Of a stretch of 7,507 nucleotides of DNA, positions 1 through 6,264 are shown piece after piece. Below the pieces are notes generated by a model. The model was not told the origin of the DNA and ran no database searches. It was given only the letters and a program-made list of their open reading frames with translations. How positions within the stretch are numbered: the first letter of the stretch is position 1; every line of letters starts with the position of its first letter. The stretch lies in assembly GCA_017860375.1 (NCBI GenBank), contig JAGDMB010000109.1, positions 1 to 7,507 of the forward strand. Reading direction: 5' to 3'. This DNA is from Bacteroidota bacterium. GTDB lineage: Bacteria; Bacteroidota; Bacteroidia; Bacteroidales; UBA10428. The translations under genes were made by a program, and so were the position numbers.

Positions 1-587
1 GTGGCGCAATTCCACCCACAGTATTCTGTTGGCAGTGAATCGGCCATGCCCTTTTCACCCTTGCAAACCCGGGTATTCGAAAATATTTTATACCTGCATT
101 TGCCAATTTGGGCGTTCAGGAAAATAGCGATCCTTTCCTGCTGTTGCGAATCAAGAGGCATTCTCAAACGGTAGCGCATTCCCGAAAAACGGTTTCCAAA
201 TGAAATCCGGGCAGGGACCAACCGTACCTGCTTTTCCCTGTTGAAAACGAATTTTCTCGTTGCCTGATCAAAAAAGAATGCTTCAACCACCAAAGCCTTC
301 TGCAATGCTTCTTCCGGATTATTTCCGGTGGCACCCTGCACCACAATAGCCGCATGGCCGAATTTACGGCCGGAAGAAACCTTGCTGCTGCCGGGCAGCC
401 AATTGAGATTTGGACGGATAAGAATATCGCCGGGCTGAAGGGTGAATTTCCCGTTCTTCGAATCGAACAGGGCTGCTGAAGTGCCTGACCGGTTGCTGAT
501 AGCCACGTACACGGCCATGAAAAGGAGGAGAAAAAGGGCCGTTGCCGCTAGTCCTGTTCGTTTTTTAAGCCCTGACGGTCTGTTCAT
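1..587 (-). CDS. Membrane-anchored permuted papain-fold (YiiX/NlpC-P60-like) protein, partial
   Basis: The frame is open from an ATG at 587 to the left edge: 195 residues and no stop, so the C-terminus is missing. Residues 11-30 are a hydrophobic stretch after a basic N-terminus (KKR), read as a signal anchor or signal peptide, so the rest should lie outside the cytoplasm. Residues 52-56 read PGDIL and residues 76-83 read FGHAAIVV. This PGD...GHAAIV layout is typical of permuted papain-like proteins (YiiX/C92 type), where the His (here H78) comes before the catalytic Cys. Cys190 and Cys194, in an EYCGWNCA context at the truncated end, are candidate nucleophiles; that is inference. The ATG lies inside the 3' end of the preceding gene (23-base overlap), suggesting translational coupling. 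The start is supported by the basic-hydrophobic N-terminus that follows. The substrate cannot be told; family members cleave amide or ester bonds in peptidoglycan or lipids. Confidence 0.7.
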   Translation of the reverse strand, partial: MNRPSGLKKRTGLAATALFLLLFMAVYVAISNRSGTSAALFDSKNGKFTLQPGDILIRPNLNWLPGSSKVSSGRKFGHAAIVVQGATGNNPEEALQKALVVEAFFFDQATRKFVFNREKQVRLVPARISFGNRFSGMRYRLRMPLDSQQQERIAIFLNAQIGKCRYKIFSNTRVCKGEKGMADSLPTEYCGWNCA

Positions 588-1395
588 TCAGTTTAAATTT
601 CTGCCGGACAAGATTATTTAGTGCCCTGAATACGAGATACGATAGAATTTCGTAGAGCGCAATGGCTAAAAAGGGAAAGATGATGTAATACAAATGCAGG
701 GCCCAGTTTCCGTGTATCAGGCCCAGAACAAGAGGCCTTGCCCCGGGCGTGCTAATCTCACGCCATTGCATCGTATAATAACCGGTATATTCCAGGACAA
801 GCAGAAAAACAAAATATACAACCCATGCCAGAGAAAGCCTAAGGAGAAAACGATTTTCTTTTCGCACAGTGGCATGGTAAAAAAGCAGGTACACAAAGCC
901 ACCGATCGACCACAATCCAAAGGCCCCTATATTCAGTCCTTTGGTATTGAAGATTTCAAAATTGTATTTATACTGGTAATTTCCAACCCAGATAAACGCA
1001 AGAGTCAGGGAGGAAAAAAGCATGAGTGACCAGGCGGGCAGGGATTCAACTTTCTTTGCATTGGATTTTAATAAAAGGAGAGCGTTGCAAAGCATGGCCC
1101 CTGAGACTCCAACGAAAACATCCATTACCAGATCATTGTATCGTTCGGGTTTGAAGATGTTCAGCGCAAAGTATATAAAGGAGACTTCGAGAATTTCATA
1201 AAGCACAATAAAGAAGCCCAGCCAGAACCATTTGCGTTTCCAGCCAAGGGCTGCAAGAATAAGGAACACAATCATCCCGGACCAGAAATGTGCGATCGAC
1301 CAGAAATCAAAAAACACAAATCCCTTTTCATATATCATGGTATACAGAAACGCTGTATGCTCAATTGCCCATTGTCTGAAAGCTCCATCCGTCAT
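565..1395 (-). CDS. Polytopic (about 7-helix) membrane protein of unknown function
   Basis: This 276-residue protein is strongly hydrophobic, with about seven predicted membrane segments near residues 32-50, 55-80, 89-109, 120-138, 155-173, 183-203 and 235-258. Polar residues recur in or beside the first helices: H36, E67, E70, then RYND (85-88) and D92. A His, paired Glu and ND..D arrangement resembles small membrane families such as VanZ/DUF2585, but I would not assign it. A second conserved-looking stretch is STPGARPLVLGLIHG (215-229) before the last helix. The start codon overlaps the stop of the preceding gene in an ATGA arrangement (1392-1395), and the 3' end overlaps the next gene by 23 bases, so it is the middle gene of a coupled three-gene unit. 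The partner downstream is an exported papain-like protein, so a role in envelope or lipid chemistry is possible, but this is inference from context. Confidence 0.8.
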   Translation of the reverse strand: MTDGAFRQWAIEHTAFLYTMIYEKGFVFFDFWSIAHFWSGMIVFLILAALGWKRKWFWLGFFIVLYEILEVSFIYFALNIFKPERYNDLVMDVFVGVSGAMLCNALLLLKSNAKKVESLPAWSLMLFSSLTLAFIWVGNYQYKYNFEIFNTKGLNIGAFGLWSIGGFVYLLFYHATVRKENRFLLRLSLAWVVYFVFLLVLEYTGYYTMQWREISTPGARPLVLGLIHGNWALHLYYIIFPFLAIALYEILSYLVFRALNNLVRQKFKLNEQTVRA

Positions 1396-1880
1396 AGATT
1401 TTCTGTAGAATTAGGGGTTGTTATTCTTTTTCTGTGTCCAGCCGTCATCAACCGGAACGATACAATATACGCAATAAGCCAGAAAGCCATGTTGACCATT
1501 ACCATATACATAAATCCCATCCCGAAGGTAAATAACAGAGAAATCAAAACAAAAAGGACGTTCAAATAGGCTGCTATGAAAAAAGCCCGCAACCGTATTT
1601 CATTTGTTTTTTCATTTTCATCCTTTTCTTTCGTAAAGGCTATAAGGAATATACCAAGCATAAAAAAGATACCCGCCACCTCTTCGATGAGTTGGTTTTT
1701 TATAACCTGCATGAATTTCAAGTCAAGGTAATGGGAATATATAGCCAATACATTTCTTTTCAACAGTTCGGGTTTGTACCCGAAATAAAACCGAATGAAG
1801 GCCAGGATGATGCCGGCAGCAGCTAATATAAAACCCAAAGGCCTTAATCCTTTGGGTAATAAAAATGAAAACCTTTTCAT
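1392..1880 (-). CDS. Four-helix membrane protein of unknown function
   Basis: This 162-residue protein starts with a basic N-terminus (MKRFSF) and has four hydrophobic segments near residues 12-34, 65-83, 98-118 and 120-143. A charged loop (KEKDENEKTNEIRLR, 84-98) lies between helices 2 and 3, and the tail is basic and polar. I do not recognise a family motif. It is the first gene of a unit of three: its TGA overlaps the next ATG in the sequence ATGA, a classic sign of translational coupling. Upstream are 123 AT-rich bases with a palindrome and a possible promoter, so transcription of the unit probably begins there. The ATG at 1880 has no good Shine-Dalgarno sequence, as is usual in Bacteroidota. 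All residues between the helices look like connecting loops, with no obvious catalytic or metal-binding cluster. A partner or chaperone for the seven-helix protein is possible but unproven. Confidence 0.75.
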   Translation of the reverse strand: MKRFSFLLPKGLRPLGFILAAAGIILAFIRFYFGYKPELLKRNVLAIYSHYLDLKFMQVIKNQLIEEVAGIFFMLGIFLIAFTKEKDENEKTNEIRLRAFFIAAYLNVLFVLISLLFTFGMGFMYMVMVNMAFWLIAYIVSFRLMTAGHRKRITTPNSTENL

Positions 1881-1914
1881 CTTATGAAAAATGACTTTTA
1901 TTCCTTGTAATTTT

Positions 1915-1922
1915 TAAATATA
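1915..1922 (-). promoter_or_regulatory. Possible -7 promoter element for the three-gene membrane operon
   Basis: On the minus strand this reads TATATTTA, one mismatch from the Bacteroidota -7 consensus TAnnTTTG. It lies about 35 bases upstream of the ATG at 1880. A TTG within TTTTGTTG lies about 22 bases further upstream, slightly longer than the usual spacing to a -33 TTTG. The region is AT-rich throughout, so chance matches are likely; this is a weak candidate. Confidence 0.25.
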
Positions 1923-1945
1923 CTTATTTTCCCCAAACAAGTTTC

Positions 1946-1963
1946 AACAAAATATATTTTGTT
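1946..1963. repeat. Perfect 18-base AT-rich palindrome
   Basis: The sequence AACAAAATATATTTTGTT equals its own reverse complement over all 18 positions. It sits in the gap between the gdx stop (2004) and the first gene of the three-gene membrane operon (start 1880), just upstream of the possible promoter. Its position suits a dimeric repressor or activator binding site for that operon. Alternatively it may only be an AT-rich structure. A second, shorter palindrome, ATGTACAT, lies right beside it at about 1964-1971. No adjacent regulator gene is visible. Confidence 0.5.
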
Positions 1964-2003
1964 ATGTACATACATGTCTGCATATAATTATTTTCTTTCA
2001 GGA

Positions 2004-2321
2004 TTAATAGGACATCCTTATCCCCACAATTCCAAGCACAATCAGCAGAGCGGATGCCAGTCGGAAAAGGTTCATGGGATCATTGAATACCATGATCCCC
2101 AGCATCAGCGTACCCAGTGCTCCAATACCCGTCCATATTGTATAGGCAATGCCGATGGGAATTTCTTTCTGGGCAAGCCATAAAAAGTAGCCGCTCAGTG
2201 ACATGGAAAGGATGGAAAATCCAATCCAGAGAAATTTGTGTGAAGTAGTCTGGGACAGCTTAAAACCCAGCGGCCAGCCGATCTCAAAAATACCGGCAAT
2301 GATCAGTTTCGTCCAGTCCAT
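2004..2321 (-). CDS. gdx: SMR-family guanidinium exporter (Gdx/SugE type)
   Basis: This 105-residue protein has the length and pattern of the small multidrug resistance family and matches the Gdx (formerly SugE) subgroup, whose known members export guanidinium ion in exchange for protons as a dual-topology dimer in the inner membrane. Visible landmarks: E13, the essential membrane-embedded glutamate, in FEIGWPLGFK; W16 and K21; PIGIAYTIWTGIGALG (55-70), with the GxAYxxWxGIGA pattern typical of the family; and FRLASALLIVLGIVGI (86-101), the last helix. Four helices are predicted near 3-20, 30-48, 57-78 and 84-102. The frame stays open upstream to 2465, but family alignment places the start at the MDWTK methionine (2321). 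It lies alone, downstream of a decayed copy of itself. No guanidine riboswitch is evident. Some SMR members carry other cations, but the motif set favours Gdx. Confidence 0.9.
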   Translation of the reverse strand: MDWTKLIIAGIFEIGWPLGFKLSQTTSHKFLWIGFSILSMSLSGYFLWLAQKEIPIGIAYTIWTGIGALGTLMLGIMVFNDPMNLFRLASALLIVLGIVGIRMSY

Positions 2322-2344
2322 GGATACAATTTTTAAAATTTGTT

Positions 2345-2375
2345 CAAAGTAAAGAAAAAGGCTGGATAAAATAAA
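2345..2375 (-). promoter_or_regulatory. Possible promoter for gdx
   Basis: On the minus strand TTACTTTG (2352-2345) is one base from the Bacteroidota TAnnTTTG -7 element and lies 23 bases upstream of the gdx ATG. TTTA (2375-2372), one base from the -33 TTTG, lies 19 bases upstream of it, which is the usual spacing. Both elements are imperfect, so confidence is low. Confidence 0.3.
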
Positions 2376-2463
2376 CTTGGGAAAGCGAAGAAAGGCCTTT
2401 CGGAAATCGATAATGACGGTTGATCCAGAAAAAACCCGGCATGGAATGAAAAACCAGCGGGGC

Positions 2464-2515
2464 AATGGAGCAACAGAGCATTGGAGCTATGAAGCAATAG
2501 GGAAATGGAGCAACA
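2464..2515. repeat. Short low-complexity repeat (GGAGCAA-type units)
   Basis: The 12-mer AATGGAGCAACA occurs at 2464-2475 and again exactly at 2504-2515. Between them are decayed variants of the same unit (GAGCATTGGAGC, GAAGCAATAGGG). This is a degenerate simple repeat that reads like slippage-derived intergenic sequence, lying between gdx and the remnant of its second copy. No coding role is apparent. Confidence 0.7.
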
Positions 2516-2529
2516 TTCTCAGGGTCCAT

Positions 2530-2613
2530 AGTGCTCCATACCCGTCCATATCGTATAGGCAATACCGATGGGAATTTCTTTCTGGGCAGGACATAAACAG
2601 TGGCCGATCCGTG
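2530..2613 (-). pseudogene. Remnant of a second gdx/SMR gene
   Basis: These 84 bases match the interior of the intact gdx gene (2116-2200), in the same orientation, with eight substitutions and one single-base deletion (about 89% identity by eye). On the minus strand the reading frame gives AQKEIPIGIAYTIWTG, identical to the intact protein over those residues. Just after this the deletion near 2537/2538 shifts the frame, and a stop follows. Upstream of the conserved part, W and L of the intact protein are replaced by C and P. No start, N-terminal helix or C-terminal helix is left. The mix of silent changes in the conserved part and damaging changes outside it suggests a diverged paralogue that has decayed, rather than a very recent partial duplication. 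It fills part of the 310-base gap between the transporter and gdx; the remainder is low-complexity or unremarkable. Confidence 0.75.
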
Positions 2614-2631
2614 CAAGGTTTGCTCATTACC

Positions 2632-4164
2632 TTAGATCCCCTCAATCTTCTTGAATTTTGGCACCAGGAAATGCATTACGGCCCAGGCTATGAGATAGGC
2701 AAGTGCGCAAAATACAAAAACGATGGTGTAGGCGACGGTCATATTCCCTTGAACGATAGGTACCTGTAAAGCCTTGAGCTGCTCAAACATGCCCGGATCA
2801 ACTGCCTGCAACTGTTGTATCACTTCGGCAGGAAGGCTGCCCAGTTCGACTTTATCAAGAATGATACGATCATTATGCTTGTTAACCAGGGTAAGGGACC
2901 GTATCTGTTCGACGTATCCTCCCAGGTTGTGTGCCTGTGCTTCCACCCATGATTTGGCAATACCGGCATGACGGTACCCGTCAAAAAGCCAGCCGGAAGA
3001 TTTGGTGATGAGGATACCACCCAAACCTCCTGCCATACCGCCGATTCCGGTTACGCTGGCAACGGCTTTTTTTGGAAACATATCGGAGACCGTTGTAAAT
3101 ATGTTGGCCGACCAGGCCTGGTGTGCCGCTGTGCCAAAACCAATAATGATTACAGGCAACCAGAAGTTAATACCTCCAAGATACCGGGCAGACAAAACGA
3201 TCAGCGGAATCACAGCGATGATCAGCATGGCTCTCATCCGGCCGGCATAGGGCTCATACCCCCTTTTAATGAAATACATGGGAAACCATCCTCCGGTAAT
3301 GCTGCCCAGAGTGGAAATTGAATATAGAACCGCGAGAGGAAACATGACCTGCGTTCCTGTCATGCCATACTGTGCCTTCAAATAGGCAGGTAACCAGAAT
3401 AAGTAAAACCACCAGACGCCATCCGTCATGAACTTTCCGAAACTGAATGCCCAGGTTTGCTTGTAGTTGAGCAGTTTAAACCACGAAACCTTTTCTGTTT
3501 TTTCCAAAACCTGTGCATCTGAGTTGTCCACATTGTCACTGTGTATATAGGCGTATTCCTCTTTACCGATATGCTTGCTGCGGGCAGGTATTTCATAGAG
3601 CCAGAACCAGAAGATCAGCCATGAAAAACCGATGCCTCCGATGATCAGGAACGCTGCCTGCCAGCCCAGGTGTTCAGCTATCCAGGGTACGGTAAGGGGA
3701 GCAATGATGGCTCCCACATTGGCGCCCGAGTTAAAAATACCGGTAGCAAGCGCTCTTTCTTTCCTGGGAAACCATTCAGCGATTGTCTTTATAGCAGCCG
3801 GGAAGTTTCCTGATTCACCAAAACCAAGAACACCCCGGGCAATCATGAAACCTCCGGTACCTTTTGCCAGGGCATGTACCATGGCACCCACCGACCAGAC
3901 GATCAGTGACCAGGCATACCCCATTTTGGTACCAAGCCAATCCACAATGCGGCCTGCAAAAAGCATTGAAATGGCGTACACAAATTGAAAAACAGACACG
4001 ATGTTGGCATAATCGGAATCACTCCAGTTGAACTGCACTTCAAGCCTGTCTTTGAGCAGGCTGAGCACCTGCCTGTCGAGGTAGTTTACCGTGGTGGCAA
4101 AAAATACCAGTGCACATATCGTCCAGCGATATTTGCCGATTTTTTCATTGAGTTCCTTGATCAT
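2632..4164 (-). CDS. exuT: MFS hexuronate/sugar-acid transporter (ExuT-like, ACS family)
   Basis: This 510-residue protein is an MFS proton symporter of the anion:cation symporter family, whose ExuT members import glucuronate or galacturonate across the inner membrane. Seen in the sequence: NYLDRQVLS (27-35) in helix 1, as in ACS transporters; motif A, GRIVDWLGTKMGY (71-83), between helices 2 and 3; RGVLGFGESGNFPAA (110-124) in helix 4; and WFPRKERALATGIFNSGANVG (131-151). The open frame runs up to 4239, but MIKELNEKIGKYRW at 4164 is the natural N-terminus, and the upstream residues have no transporter character. An extra segment of about 80 mostly polar residues (395-474) lies between helices 11 and 12, where it should face the periplasm; most ExuT proteins have a short loop there. 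It follows kdgK and eda on the same strand, which supports a sugar acid as substrate, although the exact one is not determined. Confidence 0.85.
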   Translation of the reverse strand: MIKELNEKIGKYRWTICALVFFATTVNYLDRQVLSLLKDRLEVQFNWSDSDYANIVSVFQFVYAISMLFAGRIVDWLGTKMGYAWSLIVWSVGAMVHALAKGTGGFMIARGVLGFGESGNFPAAIKTIAEWFPRKERALATGIFNSGANVGAIIAPLTVPWIAEHLGWQAAFLIIGGIGFSWLIFWFWLYEIPARSKHIGKEEYAYIHSDNVDNSDAQVLEKTEKVSWFKLLNYKQTWAFSFGKFMTDGVWWFYLFWLPAYLKAQYGMTGTQVMFPLAVLYSISTLGSITGGWFPMYFIKRGYEPYAGRMRAMLIIAVIPLIVLSARYLGGINFWLPVIIIGFGTAAHQAWSANIFTTVSDMFPKKAVASVTGIGGMAGGLGGILITKSSGWLFDGYRHAGIAKSWVEAQAHNLGGYVEQIRSLTLVNKHNDRIILDKVELGSLPAEVIQQLQAVDPGMFEQLKALQVPIVQGNMTVAYTIVFVFCALAYLIAWAVMHFLVPKFKKIEGI

Positions 4165-4219
4165 GGGATGGTACTTAATTAATTTCAAATGCGATGTCGG
4201 CAGGGTGTAAAATCCCCCT

Positions 4220-4438
4220 GGGATTACTCGCACCCGCAAAGCCGGTCCGCAAGGCCGCTCGTGATCCCAACTGGCTGTTCAACATAAAGGAACGCACAAG
4301 GCGACCTCCATCATTGGTGATCCAGTTGGGATTTCCCGCACCCGCAAAGCCGGTCCGCAAGGCCGCTCGTGATCCCAACTGGCTGTTCAACATAAAGGAA
4401 CGCACAAGGCGGCTTCAATTATTGGTGATCCAGTTGGG
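4220..4438. repeat. 108-base tandem repeat, two copies, with inverted arms
   Basis: Positions 4220-4330 and 4328-4438 align at an offset of 108 with six mismatches in 111 bases; a 75-base core (4229-4303 and 4337-4411) is identical. Each unit carries the arm ATCCCAACTGG (4264-4274, 4372-4382) and its inverse CCAGTTGGGAT (4322-4332, exact; 4430-4438, nine bases). The arms alternate, so several different hairpins could form. The repeat looks more GC-rich than its surroundings. The mismatches cluster at the ends of the core and do not favour silent positions in any frame; the upstream copy has an in-frame TGA on the minus strand. This points to a non-coding element, such as a REP-like or small mobile repeat, rather than a repeat protein. 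I do not recognise the family. Confidence 0.9.
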
Positions 4439-4475
4439 GTTCATCGATTCGGAAAACGTATCCGACGCCTTTATT

Positions 4476-4483
4476 CAAATATA
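4476..4483 (-). promoter_or_regulatory. Possible -7 promoter element upstream of the transporter
   Basis: On the minus strand this reads TATATTTG, a full match to the Bacteroidota -7 consensus TAnnTTTG. The nearest TTTG upstream (4513-4510) is 26 bases away, longer than the usual 19-21, so the -33 part is poor. If used, transcription would begin near 4469 and put both 108-base repeats into the roughly 300-base leader of the transporter mRNA. Confidence 0.3.
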
Positions 4484-4535
4484 CGCAATGGCAGCGGCTG
4501 GCCGGCAGACAAACTATCGGATTGAGGTAGACAGA

Positions 4536-5207
4536 TTATCCTTTAATGCCGGCTATGATCTCAAGCACTTGCCGGGTATTGGCTTCAACTGCTTTGTAAT
4601 CTTTATTCCTGATCATCTCTTTTGTGATGAGTTTTGATCCCATCCCCACACACCAGACGCCGGCTTTGAACCAGGCAGAAAGGTTTTCTTTGGTGGCATC
4701 CACACCTCCTGTGGGCATTATACTGGTCCATGGCATCGGCCCCTTCACCATTTCCACAAATCGAGGTCCACCCACTTCCGCACCGGGGAAGATTTTTACC
4801 ACTTCAGCACCCAGTTCTTCGGCTTTTGATATCTCGGAAACCGATCCGCATCCGGGTGACCATAATACCTTTCTGCGGTTGCAGACCCTGGCTATTTCTT
4901 CATTCAATACAGGTGAAACGATAAAATTGGCTCCCAGTTGAATATACATTCCGGCTGTTGCAGCATCCACCACCGAGCCGGCGCCCATGATCATATCGGG
5001 CATTTCCTTTATTACGAAATGGTTCAGTTCACGGAATACATCCTGGGCAAAATCTCCCCGGTTGGTAAATTCAAAGATTCTGGCTCCGCCCGTGTAACAG
5101 GCGGTTACAACATTTTTACAAACTGCAATATCCGCATGGTAAAAAACCGGAACAAGTCCCGATTCTTTCATCTTCAAAGCAGTTTCAATTCTGGTAAATC
5201 GTGCCAT
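4536..5207 (-). CDS. eda: KDPG (2-keto-3-deoxy-6-phosphogluconate) aldolase
   Basis: This 223-residue class I aldolase splits 2-keto-3-deoxy-6-phosphogluconate into pyruvate and glyceraldehyde-3-phosphate, the last step of the Entner-Doudoroff and uronate routes, in the cytoplasm. The length is close to that of E. coli Eda (213). Landmarks: VPVFYHAD (19-26); IFEFTNRG (44-51) with E46, equivalent to the catalytic Glu45 of E. coli; GAGSVVDAATA (75-85); SPGCGSVSE (117-125); EVVKIFPG (135-142) with K138, the Schiff-base lysine; and MPTGGVD (164-170), the phosphate-binding segment. The open frame extends to 5345, through the 3' end of kdgK, but MARFTRIETA at 5207 matches the family start and leaves a 22-base gap after kdgK, so the two are almost certainly one transcript. 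Nothing essential is missing. Some homologues also act on the galactose epimer, which the sequence does not settle. Confidence 0.93.
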   Translation of the reverse strand: MARFTRIETALKMKESGLVPVFYHADIAVCKNVVTACYTGGARIFEFTNRGDFAQDVFRELNHFVIKEMPDMIMGAGSVVDAATAGMYIQLGANFIVSPVLNEEIARVCNRRKVLWSPGCGSVSEISKAEELGAEVVKIFPGAEVGGPRFVEMVKGPMPWTSIMPTGGVDATKENLSAWFKAGVWCVGMGSKLITKEMIRNKDYKAVEANTRQVLEIIAGIKG

Positions 5208-5229
5208 CGTGTTTTGTATTTTTACAGAA

Positions 5230-6264
5230 TTATCGTGATACGCGGCCGGATGCATCACCATGCATGAGTTTTTCAACTTCGTCAATGGTAACCAGGTTAA
5301 AATCGCCTGGTATAGTGTGTTTGAGGCAGGAGGCTGCAACGGCAAAATTCAGTGCTTTCTGGTCATCCATAGGATAAGTCAGAAGGCCATAAATAAGACC
5401 TCCCATGAAAGAATCACCGCCGCCGACACGGTCAACAATATGGGTAATATCATACTGAGGACCCTGATATAGTTTCCTGCCATCATAGAGCACTCCCGAC
5501 CAGGTGTTGTGGTTTGCATTGATCGAACCTCTCAGTGTAATGATCACCTTTTTGGCCCTGGGGAATTGCTTCATAAGTTGCCGGCAAACCGATTCATACG
5601 CAGCCGCCTCCACCTGTCCTCCTGAAACGCCTGCTCCTTCAGGCTTGATCCCGAATACTTTTTCGGCATCTTCCTCGTTGCCCAGGATGATATCGCAGCC
5701 GGCAACCAGCTCTGGCATGATCTCCGAGGCTTTTTTACCGTATTTCCAGAGATTTTTGCGGTAGTTAAGGTCAGTCGAAACGGTGATCCCTTTGCGATTG
5801 GCAGCCTGAATCGCTTCGAGGCACAGGCGTGCCGTGCTTTCAGAAAGGGCGGGAGTGATACCGGTCCAGTGAAACCAGGTAGCCGGTTCCAACACCTTTT
5901 CCCAGTTGATCATACCCGGTTCCATGGTACTGATGGAGGAGTGAGCGCGGTCATAGATTACCTTACTGGCACGGTTGACGGCGCCTGTTTCGAGGAAATA
6001 GATACCAAGCCGTTCTCCGCCCCAGGCAATGTTTCCGGTACCGACGCCGTATTTGCGAAGCGTCATGGCAGCTGCATGTCCGATATCATTGTCGGGCAGA
6101 CGGGTGATGAATTCAACCGGAATGCCATAATTCGCGAGCGAAACCGCCACATTGGCCTCACCGCCGCCGAAACTGACGTCCAACCGGCTGGCCTGCACAA
6201 AACGTTCAAAACCGGGTGTGCTCAACCGCAGCATGATTTCACCAAAGGTCACTACATGGTCCAT
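5230..6264 (-). CDS. kdgK: 2-keto-3-deoxygluconate kinase (PfkB family)
   Basis: This 344-residue cytoplasmic sugar kinase phosphorylates 2-keto-3-deoxygluconate with ATP to KDPG, the substrate of the aldolase encoded just downstream. It belongs to the PfkB/ribokinase family. Visible motifs: TFGEIMLRLSTPG (6-18) at the N-terminus; SFGGGEANVAVSLA (31-44), the first PfkB signature; VIYDRAHSS (102-110), the lid region with the Tyr and Arg that hold the keto acid; TDLNYRKNLW (164-173), the DxNxRxxLW pattern of KDG kinases; NEED (196-199), for magnesium and phosphate; and DRVGGGDSFMGGLIYG (278-293), the second signature with catalytic base D284. The usual GAGD reads GGGD, a conservative change also found in this subgroup. 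It is longer than E. coli KdgK (309), partly through an insert near 205-225. The start at 6264 has only a weak AAGAAA upstream. It lies 84 bases after the phosphorylase gene. Confidence 0.92.
   Translation of the reverse strand: MDHVVTFGEIMLRLSTPGFERFVQASRLDVSFGGGEANVAVSLANYGIPVEFITRLPDNDIGHAAAMTLRKYGVGTGNIAWGGERLGIYFLETGAVNRASKVIYDRAHSSISTMEPGMINWEKVLEPATWFHWTGITPALSESTARLCLEAIQAANRKGITVSTDLNYRKNLWKYGKKASEIMPELVAGCDIILGNEEDAEKVFGIKPEGAGVSGGQVEAAAYESVCRQLMKQFPRAKKVIITLRGSINANHNTWSGVLYDGRKLYQGPQYDITHIVDRVGGGDSFMGGLIYGLLTYPMDDQKALNFAVAASCLKHTIPGDFNLVTIDEVEKLMHGDASGRVSR

Larger units (their letters stand above)
4165..4535. other. 371-base gap between eda and the transporter gene
   Basis: No gene can be supported here. 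Short frames cross it on both strands, because the repeat period (108) is a multiple of three, but they lack an evident start context and family similarity. The gap holds the 108-base tandem repeat (4220-4438), a TAnnTTTG-like element (4476-4483), and a small five-base-pair hairpin (4449-4465) with no T-run. The 55 bases next to the transporter start are AT-rich and show no clear Shine-Dalgarno sequence. Confidence 0.7.

Noticed and set aside
164..355. Minus-strand 63-residue frame
   Set aside because: It is out of frame with the longer papain-like gene (1-587), which has a signal anchor and family motifs.
2322..2530. Guanidine riboswitch upstream of gdx
   Set aside because: I see neither the paired ACGR-containing hairpins of guanidine-II nor a recognisable guanidine-I or -III core. 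The intervening sequence is low-complexity or unstructured to the eye; a covariance-model search would settle it.
2344..2616. Minus-strand 90-residue frame over the gdx remnant
   Set aside because: It is in a different frame from the recognisable Gdx residues and has no family similarity; the region is better read as a pseudogene fragment plus low-complexity sequence.
4175..4405. Minus-strand frame encoding two 36-residue repeats (MLNSQLGSRAALRTG type), as a possible repeat protein
   Set aside because: It needs a GTG start, the upstream repeat copy contains an in-frame TGA, and the bases between copies are identical rather than enriched in silent changes. The frame is open because the repeat length is a multiple of three.
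4449..4465. Hairpin TCGGA...TCCGA after eda as a terminator
   Set aside because: The stem has only five base pairs and no T-run follows it on the minus strand.
4194..4637. Plus-strand 147-residue frame across the repeat
   Set aside because: It runs antisense into the 3' end of eda, has no family features, and its openness is explained by the repeat.
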